Under the pieces are notes generated by a model, which made no database searches, was not told the DNA's origin, and saw only the letters and a list, made by a program, of their open reading frames with translations. From positions 1-19,542 of the forward strand of contig CAMWTD010000011.1 in NCBI GenBank assembly GCA_947177085.1: 19,542 nt of DNA, in the 5' to 3' direction. Within the stretch, counting starts at the first letter, position 1. Each line of letters begins with the position of its first letter. The translations under genes and the position numbers were made by a program. The DNA comes from an uncultured Desulfovibrio sp. (lineage in GTDB: Bacteria; Desulfobacterota; Desulfovibrionia; Desulfovibrionales; Desulfovibrionaceae). Shown here piece by piece: positions 1 through 7,181 of the stretch.

Positions 1-2
1 CA

Positions 3-731
3 TGGAACTGGGGCATTGACGCTATTGCGAACTTTCCACAAGACATTTCCCCCCTAGAAAGAATCAAGCCGTTCCCTGTTGACCGGGAAGAAAGGTATGT
101 TCCTCCCGACGAGGACGTTATCAAGGTCTTTCAGGTCGCTACGGGGCAGGATTTGGTCATGCTCCTGACCTTTTTCTATACAGGCGCAAGAAGGGGAGAA
201 ATCTTTCGGCTCACTTGGGCGGACATAGACCTCGATGCCAAACGCATCAGGCTTACGGATCATAAGGGTGGCCTCGGACGCAAGCGTATCCGGTGGTTAT
301 CTTTGCATCCGGCTCTGGTGGAGGCGTTGACGTGGTGGCAGGAAAATCGTCCGTGCAAAGTTGAAAATGTTTTCATGCGAATTGACCACGACTGCGCCAT
401 GGGAGAACCGTTCACTCAACGCAACAAATTGATGCCTGTCCTCTGCGAGCGAGCTGGCGTCAAACCTTTCGGGTTCCACGCGCTGCGCCACAAGGCCGCG
501 TCGATTGCCTTCACCGTGAGTGGCTTGAATGCTGCCCAGCAATTGATGGGGCACTCCCGTGCGACAACCACTGACATTTATGTGCGCAGCGCCGGGCTTT
601 ATAGCGACCAGGACGCTATCCTGAGCGCCCTTGGCGAAAGTGGTATTGGGCAGGCGGCAAGTATGCTGCTGGAAAAGAAAATGCCCCACGGCGAGGGTCG
701 CCATGAGGCATTTGTAACCAGAACCGTGTAA
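3..731 (+). CDS. Tyrosine recombinase (phage/island integrase), 5' end off-window
   Basis: The reading frame is open from the window edge, so the N-terminal part is missing; what remains is about 242 residues and includes the whole catalytic domain. All conserved active-site positions are visible: the first Arg in TGARRGE (codon 189-191), the HALRH box (His 477-479, Arg 486-488), the GHS histidine (552-554) and the nucleophilic Tyr in DIYVRS (579-581). Members cut and rejoin DNA at att sites to integrate or excise mobile elements. The gene points at the 3' end of a tRNA-Glu gene only 49 bp beyond its stop, which is the classical arrangement for a tRNA-targeting integrase. Whether it serves a phage or an ICE/island cannot be told from what is shown. 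An intact catalytic set argues that it may still be active. Confidence 0.95.
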   Translation, partial: WNWGIDAIANFPQDISPLERIKPFPVDREERYVPPDEDVIKVFQVATGQDLVMLLTFFYTGARRGEIFRLTWADIDLDAKRIRLTDHKGGLGRKRIRWLSLHPALVEALTWWQENRPCKVENVFMRIDHDCAMGEPFTQRNKLMPVLCERAGVKPFGFHALRHKAASIAFTVSGLNAAQQLMGHSRATTTDIYVRSAGLYSDQDAILSALGESGIGQAASMLLEKKMPHGEGRHEAFVTRTV

Positions 732-767
732 CCACCCCGGTTCTGTAACCAAAGAGTCGGTGTAACC
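713..767 (+). repeat. Four direct repeats TGTAACC between integrase end and tRNA attachment site
   Basis: TGTAACC occurs at 713, 727, 744 and 761, with steps of 14, 17 and 17 bp; the first three are followed by A. The first copy lies inside the integrase 3' end and the second overlaps its stop codon. A perfect 8-bp inverted repeat, CAGAACCG (719-726) and CGGTTCTG (738-745), sits among them. Similar short direct repeats beside int genes act as arm-type integrase or excisionase binding sites, so that is the inferred role. It has no T-run and is not a good terminator. Confidence 0.55.
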
Positions 768-783
768 CTTTGAAATTCTTTGG
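749..783. other. Inverted repeat ending on the tRNA CCA; likely part of the att junction
   Basis: CCAAAGA (749-755) and TCTTTGG (777-783) are perfect inverted copies separated by 21 bp. The right arm ends exactly on the encoded CCA of the tRNA-Glu gene. This places a symmetrical element at the expected element-chromosome junction. The attachment core itself cannot be delimited because the other end of the element is not in the window. Confidence 0.4.
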
Positions 784-856
784 CGTCACCAACGGGATTT
801 GAACCCGTCTTAGCGGCTTGAGAGGCCGCCGTCCTAACCGGATAGACGATGGTGAC
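781..856 (-). tRNA. tRNA-Glu (anticodon CTC), CCA encoded
   Basis: Read on the minus strand the 76 nt fold as a complete cloverleaf. A 7-bp acceptor stem GTCACCA/TGGTGAC is followed by discriminator G and an encoded CCA. The anticodon stem GCGGC/GCCGC encloses loop CTCTCAA, giving anticodon CTC, which reads GAG (Glu). The T arm ACGGG/CCCGT has loop TTCAAAT. The 3' end faces the integrase gene, so this is the probable attachment site; the tRNA sequence is intact, as expected when the integrating element restores the 3' end. Confidence 0.95.
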
Positions 857-865
857 AGCGCGTTC

Positions 866-894
866 TTTTTACGTGCTGAGGGCAGAGTCGTCAA
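866..894 (-). promoter_or_regulatory. Probable sigma70 promoter of tRNA-Glu
   Basis: On the minus strand, TTGACG (889-894) and TAAAAA (866-871) are spaced 17 bp. The short stretch between the -10 and the mature tRNA 5' end is GC-rich (ACGCGCT), like the stringently controlled promoters of stable RNA genes. The -10 is not a perfect match. Confidence 0.5.
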
Positions 895-980
895 GCGAAA
901 TTTTTATGTCGCGCTAAATCATGGGGCAGTCATGCAAATTTGATGAACTTGTGGCGTCTGCGTGAGGGGGAAGCCAGGCT

Positions 981-1961
981 TTATCGTTTGCGGGTATCGG
1001 TATCCCTGGGGGCCGGCGGGTTTTCCACAAAAAGCCAGAACAAGGCCGCGCGCTCGACCGGCTTGAGCTCGCCGTCAGGCCCTTTGAGTGGCGCGCCGGG
1101 CGTTACCGCTTCACAGCACCACCAGCCAGGTTGCGGGAGCATAAAGGCGAACTCCCCCGTGGCATTACTTATGGCCGCCATATCTTGTTGCCACGGGCCT
1201 GTGGGACTTGCGCCATCCGCGTTGATGCGCGCCATCCGCACGGGCGCGTTGGCGAGTGGCTGGCCATCCAGCAGGACACGGCCGGAAAAAAGCGCGGGCG
1301 CATGCAGGCCAAAAGGGCGGACGAGCGGAACGATCTCAAAGCTCTGTCCCGCTGCTTCATTCCAGCCGCGCTCAACCCCATGCACGGGCAGCGTCACCTT
1401 GGCCTGGTGACGCAGGAAGGTCTCGCGGTCCGCATCCCACCACGGCCGGCCCTCCATGATGAACTGATAGAGCCCGGGCTTGTCCAGGGCCACATTGGCC
1501 CCCCAGGCTTTTTGGTCGAGATAGCGGATCTCCTCAACATCTCCGAGCAGGTCACGCCGTTCGGGCATGGGGCCGTCCCCGGATGACTCGGCATCCGCAT
1601 CATGGCGCAGGACGGCGAAGAGCTGGGGCATATCCACGGCCACGCCTTCGTGCAGGAAGGGACGCATCAGCGACAGGAGGATGTCCACCTCTTCCGGGTC
1701 GGCGCGTTTTTCTTGAGCTGCGGCCTGGGCTTCGGCCTTCTCCGCAAGCTTGGCGGCGGCCTTCTCGCCGTTTTTTTGCGGAGCATCAGTGCGCGCGGCC
1801 GCTTCGGGCTGGCTGACGATGTGTCTGCTCGGCACCAGAAGGGAGAGCGGAGCGTCCGCGCACGCGGAGGTGGCTCCCAGAGAAAAAACTGCGCACAGCG
1901 TCGCGGCAATCCCTTGCCTGCGGGCCCCGCGCACCCACGCAAAAAAATGGATAGGCCGCAT
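981..1961 (-). CDS. Secreted DUF4198-like protein (possible Ni/Co uptake accessory protein)
   Basis: The protein has 326 residues. An N-terminal signal peptide is visible (basic start, hydrophobic core ATLCAVFSLG, cleavage likely after SACA), so it is exported. A charged Ala/Lys/Glu-rich linker (about residues 60-85) follows. The C-terminal part has the layout I associate with DUF4198: a beta-rich domain with SGRVLLDGQPLANAPV and ATGEFAFMLPQPGWW near the end. That family is often linked to nickel or cobalt transport, but the assignment is by recalled pattern only and no transporter gene lies beside it. The ATG at 1961 is chosen over an upstream TTG because AGGA sits six bases before it. It is separated from comF by about 240 bp with its own possible promoter, so it is probably a single gene. 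Confidence 0.7.
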   Translation of the reverse strand: MRPIHFFAWVRGARRQGIAATLCAVFSLGATSACADAPLSLLVPSRHIVSQPEAAARTDAPQKNGEKAAAKLAEKAEAQAAAQEKRADPEEVDILLSLMRPFLHEGVAVDMPQLFAVLRHDADAESSGDGPMPERRDLLGDVEEIRYLDQKAWGANVALDKPGLYQFIMEGRPWWDADRETFLRHQAKVTLPVHGVERGWNEAAGQSFEIVPLVRPFGLHAPALFSGRVLLDGQPLANAPVRMARINADGASPTGPWQQDMAAISNATGEFAFMLPQPGWWCCEAVTPGAPLKGPDGELKPVERAALFWLFVENPPAPRDTDTRKR

Positions 1962-2024
1962 ATCCTGTCCTCTTGGCAACGAATACCCTGCAGCTCCCGG
2001 CTCCGGGGCTGCTTGAGGGGAAAA

Positions 2025-2053
2025 AGCCTAGCAAAAAGCGGCTCACCTGTCAT
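2025..2053 (-). promoter_or_regulatory. Possible promoter of the DUF4198-like gene
   Basis: On the minus strand, ATGACA (2048-2053) and TAGGCT (2025-2030) are spaced 17 bp, about 60 bp before the start codon. Both boxes deviate from consensus, so this is a weak call. Confidence 0.3.
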
Positions 2054-2157
2054 GTACGGCACGCAGCAAATGGCAGGCGATCAGAAGTGCCCGCCTCGTC
2101 AACTGCGGGCGTCAGACGACCACAGTTCCACACAGACGCCACACATCCGGGGAATTT

Positions 2158-2916
2158 TTACGCCTGGCCCCGCGGCGTCCGTGCGACCGCGAGTACGCAT
2201 ACCTCGCAAGCGCCGGCAGTCAAAAGCGTGCGGGTGGCCTCCTTCAGGGTATTGCCCGTGGTCATGACATCATCGATGAGCCAGAGCCGCATACCCTCCA
2301 CCGCGGGGGACGCGCCAAAAACGCCGCGCACGTTTGTGGCGCGCATTTTGGCGTTCAAGGTGGCTTGCGGCGCGCTGTCGCGGGTGCGCACAAGCAGGTC
2401 GGGCCGCAAGGGGAGAGCAGTGGCGAAGTGGAGGGCGCGGGCCAGTTCATGGGCCTGATTGAAGCCGCGACGGCGCAGATGCGCGGGATGCTGGGGCATG
2501 GCGAGCAGGGCGTTCGGCACGGGCAGGCAGCGGGCCGCATCTTCCAGCCACGCCCCGAACAGTCGTGCCAGCGCCAGATCGCCGCCAAACTTGAAGCGCA
2601 GGATGAGCTCCCGCAGAGCCCCCTTGTACAAGCCGTGATAGACAAAGGCGCGCCACGGCGGCCGTTCCGCCAGGCAAGCGCCGCACACTGCCGATGGCGC
2701 TTCTCCGTCAGGGGCGGACAGGCCCTGAAAGGGAAAACCGCACTGCGGGCAGCGCGCCCCCGGATAGGGCGCAAAGTGGGGACGACATGCCGGGCAGACG
2801 GGAAGGCCGGCTTCTGCGCCGGACTCCTGGGCCATGGGAGAAAAGGGGCGCAGGCAAATGGAGCAGCGGATTTCGTCAAGGCCCAACAGGCCCAGCCAGC
2901 GTCTGAACCTTGTCAT
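2158..2916 (-). CDS. comF: ComF family phosphoribosyltransferase-like protein
   Basis: The 252-residue protein has the ComF architecture. An N-terminal zinc-ribbon region holds four CxxC pairs (Cys18/21, 41/44, 56/59, 78/81). A type I phosphoribosyltransferase fold ends in the PRPP-binding signature LIDDVMTTGNT (about 213-223). The RRRGFNQAHELARAL segment is also typical. ComF proteins are linked to DNA uptake in transformable bacteria and to replication restart; the catalytic substrate is unsettled. The start at 2916 is preferred because its ATG overlaps the TGA of the upstream flavoprotein gene (ATGA), indicating translational coupling; an in-frame ATG at 2922 is an alternative. It is the last gene of a leftward three-gene operon. 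Confidence 0.9.
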   Translation of the reverse strand: MTRFRRWLGLLGLDEIRCSICLRPFSPMAQESGAEAGLPVCPACRPHFAPYPGARCPQCGFPFQGLSAPDGEAPSAVCGACLAERPPWRAFVYHGLYKGALRELILRFKFGGDLALARLFGAWLEDAARCLPVPNALLAMPQHPAHLRRRGFNQAHELARALHFATALPLRPDLLVRTRDSAPQATLNAKMRATNVRGVFGASPAVEGMRLWLIDDVMTTGNTLKEATRTLLTAGACEVCVLAVARTPRGQA

Positions 2917-3545
2917 GGGCATTGAGGTCCGGTTCTGCTCTGAGTGGCGGGAAGCCGTCGCGCCCACGCATGGGCCCACTCCCGCATCGCCTTGAGGTCT
3001 TCGGGGCGCTTCTCGACATCCTCCACACGGTCAAGGCCGCGGAAACAGCGGCTGTCAGCCAGTTGCGCGCCCAGAAGAGGCAAGAACCACCTCAGGGTGC
3101 GCAAAGCGCCGGAAAACAATTCCTCGCCTTGCGGACGACCTGCCGCCAGGAGCGCCAGAACAGGCTTGTCTCGCGGAGGGAGGGATACGGGCTCTGGGCC
3201 CTGGCTGCCCTGCAAGGCTGCCCAGAAGCGCTGGCCCCTGTCGATCCACGCCTTGAAGTGGGCGGGAAGGGCATAGAAAAAGATGGGCGAGGCGAGCACG
3301 ACCAGCGGAGCTTCGGCAAAACGTGCGAACAGCCATTCCGCAGCGTCCCGGGGCGCAAACACGCAGGCATGAGGCGGCCGCGCACAGGCCGCGCAGCCGG
3401 TACAGGGGATCACTGGATGGTCTCGCAAGGCGATGCAGTCCGCGGGACAGCCGGCATCGACAAGCCCGGCCGCAAAATTTCCGGCCAGCGTATCCGAAAC
3501 CCCGCCCGCATGAGGACTGCACATGAGGACGAGCGCCGGGTTCAC
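2913..3545 (-). CDS. Iron-sulfur flavoprotein / NAD(P)H-dependent FMN reductase family
   Basis: The 210-residue protein has a flavodoxin-like fold. It starts with the FMN-binding pattern LVLMCSPHAGGVSDTLA and has the second strand VVLASPIFFYALPAHFKAWIDR that is typical of the family. Between them is a compact cysteine cluster, Cys48-x2-Cys51-x2-Cys54-x6-Cys61, which matches the 4Fe-4S motif of iron-sulfur flavoproteins from anaerobes. It is therefore expected to pass electrons between a cytosolic donor such as ferredoxin and FMN; its physiological acceptor is not evident. The start is a GTG whose bases overlap the TGA of the upstream hydrolase gene (GTGA), and its stop overlaps the comF start, so all three genes are translationally coupled. 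Confidence 0.85.
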   Translation of the reverse strand: MNPALVLMCSPHAGGVSDTLAGNFAAGLVDAGCPADCIALRDHPVIPCTGCAACARPPHACVFAPRDAAEWLFARFAEAPLVVLASPIFFYALPAHFKAWIDRGQRFWAALQGSQGPEPVSLPPRDKPVLALLAAGRPQGEELFSGALRTLRWFLPLLGAQLADSRCFRGLDRVEDVEKRPEDLKAMREWAHAWARRLPATQSRTGPQCP

Positions 3546-4168
3546 CCCGCGAACTCGCCGCAGAAAGGATTGTGGCGGCGTTCGTCCCCGATGGTGGTGG
3601 CCGGCCCGTGCCCGGGGTAGACCGTCACGTCATCGGGCAGGCGGAAGAGGATGTCCTTGATGGAGCGGAGCAACTGGTCCTGGCTGCCCCCCGGGAAATC
3701 CGTGCGGCCCATGGAGCGATAAAACAGCGCATCCCCGGTGAACACCGCCTTTTCTGCGGGGAAGTAGAGCGAGACCCCCCCGGGGGTGTGCCCGGGCGTA
3801 TCCAGCACGATGCAGTCCATCCCGGCGAAGTGCGTCTCGCCCACGGGCATGGGCCTGCTCGCAAAGGGCGTCACCGGGGGCATTCCCCAGATGCCGCCCA
3901 TGCCGGACTCGGTATTGGCGATGACCTCATCCCCGGCCGGCGAATATACCGGAGCGCCCGTTGACTCCGCGAGGGCCGCCACGCCGTACACATGGTCAAA
4001 ATGCCGATGGGTGAGGCAGATGGCATCCAGCGTGAGCTTGTGGGCAGCGAGATATTCAAGGATAGGCGCGGGATCGCCGCCCACGTCGATGGCGACCGCG
4101 TTGGCCCCGGCATTCAGGAGATAGCTGTTGGTGCCGAGCGGACCAAGTGGGAAGGTGGCAATGGGCAT
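3542..4168 (-). CDS. Metallo-beta-lactamase fold hydrolase (glyoxalase II-like)
   Basis: The 208-residue protein shows the full metal-binding set of the superfamily: THRHFDH (His54, His56, Asp58, His59), His127 in DTPGHTPGG, Asp146 in TGDALF and His187 in YPGHGP. Length and the FTGDALF...GRTDFPGG segment fit small glyoxalase II-like hydrolases (YcbL type), which cleave thioesters such as S-lactoyl-glutathione or related substrates; the actual substrate is unknown. The ATG at 4168 is chosen because AAGGA lies seven bases upstream and the conserved domain starts right there (MPIATFPLGPLGTNSY). It is the first gene of the coupled operon with the iron-sulfur flavoprotein and ComF. Confidence 0.9.
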   Translation of the reverse strand: MPIATFPLGPLGTNSYLLNAGANAVAIDVGGDPAPILEYLAAHKLTLDAICLTHRHFDHVYGVAALAESTGAPVYSPAGDEVIANTESGMGGIWGMPPVTPFASRPMPVGETHFAGMDCIVLDTPGHTPGGVSLYFPAEKAVFTGDALFYRSMGRTDFPGGSQDQLLRSIKDILFRLPDDVTVYPGHGPATTIGDERRHNPFCGEFAG

Positions 4169-4206
4169 GGAGGGTTCCTTGGAAAATGTTGGTACTGGGA
4201 GGAGGA

Positions 4207-4224
4207 GCGGGACAGAAGTCCCGC
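4207..4224. other. Perfect 7-bp hairpin upstream of the MBL operon
   Basis: GCGGGAC (4207-4213) and GTCCCGC (4218-4224) flank the tetranucleotide AGAA, 39-56 bp upstream of the hydrolase start. It could be a leader hairpin or a small operator. There is no T-run, so it is not an obvious terminator. Confidence 0.35.
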
Positions 4225-4326
4225 CGGGCAAAGCATGCTAACCCAGCAGCATCCGGGCGGCAAGCCCGGAGCACGCGCGCCGCGCCGGCTCACCAGCCCG
4301 GGTGGGCACGACAGCCGGAAAAGCGC

Positions 4327-4354
4327 TTGACGGCCACCGGGCCATGGCTACAAT
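4327..4354 (+). promoter_or_regulatory. Sigma70-type promoter for the gene at 4409
   Basis: TTGACG (4327-4332) and TACAAT (4349-4354) are spaced 16 bp, close to consensus at both boxes. Transcription would begin near 4361 and give a leader of about 48 nt before the GTG start. Confidence 0.6.
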
Positions 4355-4408
4355 ACTGGGGGCGACTGGAGGCCACAAGGCCGCCAGGGCAACCGCAAAG
4401 GAGCGCGC

Positions 4409-4978
4409 GTGACCGAGACGACCATCACGGAGCATCAGCTTCAGCCCTATTTCGACATCGAAGAATTTATGGGCCTCTGCCAGGAAAAGCGCCTGGGCGG
4501 CGCTGTGCTGGAGCGCATTCTGGGCCAGTGGGAGGCGTGGCTGCCCCTGCTCAAGGCGCGCCAGATTTCCTCAGGGTCCAGCTCCTGGCTCGCCGTGTGG
4601 CTGCCGGAAGAGGTAGAGAACGCCGTGGATGAGACCTGGGCGCAATCGGCTTCTGAAGGCTTCCAGCTCAATGTGCTCGCCCAGTACCTGTGCATGAGCG
4701 CCATCCAGGAGCTGCTGCCCCAGGTGGCCGCGGGCGGCTGCGCCCCTTCCCCCAAGCCTGCTGCCGAGCTGCGCGCGGCCCTTGCCGGGCTGGGGCTGCC
4801 CTACAAGGGGGAGGATTCCAGCCTGCTCGGCCGACGCTACGCCGTGCTGACGTATTATCCTTTCAAAGGCGGTTGCGAAGTCTGCCACATGCGTCCCATG
4901 TGCCCCAAGGGACAGGGCAGGGGCGACAATGCCAGCATCGTGCTCCCGGGATATGAGCGCAACGGAGGGGAAGCCTAG
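4409..4978 (+). CDS. Conserved-looking protein of unknown function with C-terminal Cys motif
   Basis: I do not recognise a family. The 189-residue product has no signal peptide or membrane segment, so it is probably cytosolic. It is mostly predicted helical, rich in Leu, Ala and Glu. Near the C-terminus is a short cysteine cluster, Cys156-x2-Cys159-x5-Cys165, followed by a Gly/Lys-rich stretch (PKGQGRGD); it could bind zinc or help ligate an iron-sulfur cluster, but a fourth ligand is not obvious. The start is GTG, with AAAGGAG a few bases before it and a good promoter upstream, so the gene is real. It is divergent from the MBL operon and converges on the small secreted protein at 5065; the 86-bp gap between them is very GC-rich and shows no clear terminator. 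Confidence 0.8.
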   Translation: MTETTITEHQLQPYFDIEEFMGLCQEKRLGGAVLERILGQWEAWLPLLKARQISSGSSSWLAVWLPEEVENAVDETWAQSASEGFQLNVLAQYLCMSAIQELLPQVAAGGCAPSPKPAAELRAALAGLGLPYKGEDSSLLGRRYAVLTYYPFKGGCEVCHMRPMCPKGQGRGDNASIVLPGYERNGGEA

Positions 4979-5064
4979 ACGCCCTCCGGGGCTGGCGCGC
5001 GGCTGCCGGCGAGCCCGCGCCCGGGCCCGGGAAAACGGCGATTTTTGTGGCAGGGCGGGTGGCC

Positions 5065-5343
5065 TCAGCGGCCTTCCATGACCAGTGTGCGGTGCTTGCC
5101 GTCCGGCGTTTGCACCATCACTTCAATGGTACGGGAATTGCGGGCGACGCTCTCCACCAGGCAGGTCTGCGTGGTGTCCGTGTCGTAATCGCGCACCTCC
5201 ACGGCTTCCCCGGGGGATGGCAGTTTGTCGGGCGTCAGTTCGACAAGGTCGGTGGTGTCGGCGTCAAAACCGTCCCACGCCATAATCGCCGTCGGTAAAA
5301 CGAGGCAGCCCAAAAGGATGGCCCCACTGAAGAAAAGGTTCAT
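5065..5343 (-). CDS. Small secreted protein of unknown function
   Basis: The 92-residue product begins with a clear signal peptide (MNLFFSGAILLGCLVLP, likely cleavage after AIMA), leaving about 70 mature residues. The mature part is acidic at the front (WDGFDADTTDLVEL) and reads like a small beta barrel: SPGEAVEVRDYDTDTTQ, then a strand run with TIEVMVQTPDGKHRTLVM. It resembles DUF5334 in my memory, but that is not secure. The frame stays open far upstream on this strand, but that part lies antisense to ruvA, and the signal peptide marks the ATG at 5343 as the start. The ribosome binding site is weak. It is divergent from ruvA with 135 bp between. Confidence 0.7.
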   Translation of the reverse strand: MNLFFSGAILLGCLVLPTAIMAWDGFDADTTDLVELTPDKLPSPGEAVEVRDYDTDTTQTCLVESVARNSRTIEVMVQTPDGKHRTLVMEGR

Positions 5344-5478
5344 ACGGCGTGGTGTAAATCCATTTTGCCGTCTTGGCAAGGCGGATGCCTTCGCGCCCGC
5401 GGGGTAGCGCGCGTGCCGGGACTGCGCCACTGGCCGCGCGTGCGGGCGGGGACGCCGCCAAGGAGATGCAAAAGCAGC

Positions 5479-6090
5479 ATGATTGCCTACCTTGAAGGCC
5501 GCCTCGGCGAGGTGTGGGACAATGCCTGTGTGGTCGTCACCCGCGCGGGCGTGGGCTATGAGGTCGCGCTCCCGGCGCATACCCTGGCGGCTCTGCCGCG
5601 GGCCGGCAGCGAGGTTTTCTTCCATACCTTTCTCTGCGTCCGGGAGGACGCGCTGGAGCTTTTCGGCTTCGCCACATTTGAGGAGCGCCAGACCTTTGAG
5701 ACGCTGCTTTCCATCTCCAAGGTGGGCGCGCGCACGGCTCTCGGCATCCTCTCCGCCTTCCGCCCCGCCGACCTGCGGCGTCTCGTGCTGGAGGATGACG
5801 TGCTGGCGCTCACGCAGGTGTCCGGCATCGGCAAAAAAACCGCCCAGCATATTTTTTTGGAACTCAAGTACAAGCTAAAGACCGACGACGCCCCGCAGGC
5901 CGCCGTCCTCGCCCCCGACGGCAAGCCCGGCTCCGTGTTTCGCGATGCCTTGGCAGGCCTTGCGAACCTGGGCTATTCCGAGGCGGAGTGCGCGCCAGTG
6001 CTCAAGAATATCCTCCATGACGAGCCGGACCTTGATGTGACGGGCGCGCTCAGGGGGGCCCTCAAGGCACTGGCAAAGGGGAAGGCATGA
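5479..6090 (+). CDS. ruvA: Holliday junction branch migration protein RuvA
   Basis: The 203-residue product is full length for RuvA. It starts with the OB-fold signature MIAYLEGRLGEVW (domain I, about 1-62). Domain II with two helix-hairpin-helix motifs follows; the second is LTQVSGIGKKTAQHIFLELK. A C-terminal three-helix domain that contacts RuvB ends the protein (ALAGLANLGYSEAEC...). RuvA tetramers bind four-way junctions and load RuvB during recombinational repair. The ATG at 5479 is chosen from the conserved N-terminus; AGGAG lies 13 bases upstream, which is rather distant. The stop overlaps the ruvB start (ATGA), so the two are coupled. ruvC is not in the window. Confidence 0.97.
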   Translation: MIAYLEGRLGEVWDNACVVVTRAGVGYEVALPAHTLAALPRAGSEVFFHTFLCVREDALELFGFATFEERQTFETLLSISKVGARTALGILSAFRPADLRRLVLEDDVLALTQVSGIGKKTAQHIFLELKYKLKTDDAPQAAVLAPDGKPGSVFRDALAGLANLGYSEAECAPVLKNILHDEPDLDVTGALRGALKALAKGKA

Positions 6091-7082
6091 TACCGGCGGA
6101 CGGCGAAAACAGGGATTTCCTGTCGGCTGCGAGCGCCGACGACAGCGTGCGGCCCCGCAGCCTGGAAGATTTTATCGGCCAGGACGAGCTGCGCGCCAAC
6201 CTGCGGGTATTCATTGACGCCGCCCGCGAGCGCGGCAAGGCGCTGGACCACACCCTGTTCTACGGCAACCCGGGCCTTGGCAAGACCACGCTCGCCCAGA
6301 TCATGGCCTCGGAACTGGGCGTCAACCTTGTCTGCACCTCCGGCCCCGTGCTGGAGCGCAGCGGGGACCTCGCCGCCATTCTTACCAACCTGGCCCGGCA
6401 TGACATCCTCTTTGTGGACGAGATCCACCGGATGCCCGTTGCGGTGGAAGAGGTGCTCTACCCGGCCATGGAGGACTTCAAGCTCGATCTCGTCATCGGG
6501 CAGGGCCCGGCGGCGCGCACCGTCAAGATTGACCTCGAGCCCTTTACCCTGGCCGGGGCCACCACGCGCATGGGCCTCATCTCCTCGCCGCTGCGGGACA
6601 GGTTCGGCATCGTGGCGCGCCTCGAATACTACCAGGCAGCGGACCTTGCGCGCATCGTCAGCCGCTCCGCGCGCATCCTCGGGGTGACCATCACCCCGGA
6701 CGGCGCGGAGGAGATCGGCCGCCGCTCCCGCGGCACGCCGCGCATCGCCAACCGCCTTCTGCGCCGTGTGCGCGACTTTGCCCTGGTGCACGGCAATGGC
6801 GAAATCACCGCCGCCGAAGCCGGCGAGGCGCTCAAGCGCATGGATGTGGACGAGCTCGGCCTGGACCAGATGGACCGCAAGCTCCTCGAGGTCATCATCA
6901 CCCACTATGACGGGGGGCCGGTGGGCGTGAAGACGCTGGCGGCCGCCTGTTCGGAGGAGGTGCGCACCATTGAGGACATTTATGAGCCCTACCTCATCCA
7001 GTGCGGCTTCCTCAAACGCACGCAGCGCGGCCGCATGGCGACGGCGCGCGCCTACAGGCATCTGAACCTCCTGCTTTCCTGA
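6087..7082 (+). CDS. ruvB: Holliday junction branch migration helicase RuvB
   Basis: The 331-residue AAA+ ATPase is full length. The Walker A is GNPGLGKTT (Lys66), with Asn where most RuvBs have Pro; I recall the same residue in other Desulfovibrio RuvBs. Walker B is ILFVDEIHR (Asp111, Glu112), sensor 1 is AGATTR, and the arginine-finger region PLRDRFG follows. The C-terminal winged-helix domain ends with the usual RGRMATARAYRHL. RuvB hexamers pump DNA through the RuvA-bound junction using ATP. It overlaps ruvA by four bases and is followed at once by a strong terminator, so ruvAB is a closed two-gene unit. Confidence 0.98.
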   Translation: MIPADGENRDFLSAASADDSVRPRSLEDFIGQDELRANLRVFIDAARERGKALDHTLFYGNPGLGKTTLAQIMASELGVNLVCTSGPVLERSGDLAAILTNLARHDILFVDEIHRMPVAVEEVLYPAMEDFKLDLVIGQGPAARTVKIDLEPFTLAGATTRMGLISSPLRDRFGIVARLEYYQAADLARIVSRSARILGVTITPDGAEEIGRRSRGTPRIANRLLRRVRDFALVHGNGEITAAEAGEALKRMDVDELGLDQMDRKLLEVIITHYDGGPVGVKTLAAACSEEVRTIEDIYEPYLIQCGFLKRTQRGRMATARAYRHLNLLLS

Positions 7083-7105
7083 GCGTTTTCCCGCCGGGGC
7101 ACGCA

Positions 7106-7134
7106 AAAAGGGCCGGTGAAATCCCGGCCCTTTT
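7106..7134. terminator. Intrinsic terminator after ruvB, probably bidirectional
   Basis: AAAAGGGCCGG (7106-7116) and CCGGCCCTTTT (7124-7134) form a perfect 11-bp stem with a 7-nt loop. A/T runs on both flanks allow it to end ruvAB on the plus strand and the glycine-zipper gene on the minus strand. Confidence 0.9.
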
Positions 7135-7181
7135 GTGCTTCCTGCGGGCGCGCAAAACGCGCCCGGCGCTCATTGCATGAC

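Noticed and set aside
719..745. CAGAACCG/CGGTTCTG hairpin as an integrase terminator
   Set aside because: The stem starts before the stop codon and no T-run follows; it fits better as part of the att-region repeat cluster.
5020..5031. Palindrome CCCGGGCCCGGG between the converging genes at 4978 and 5065
   Set aside because: No T-run and expected in such GC-rich DNA; not called a terminator.
5973..7106. 377-codon minus-strand frame opposite ruvB
   Set aside because: It is antisense to an unmistakable ruvB and arises from GC-rich third positions.
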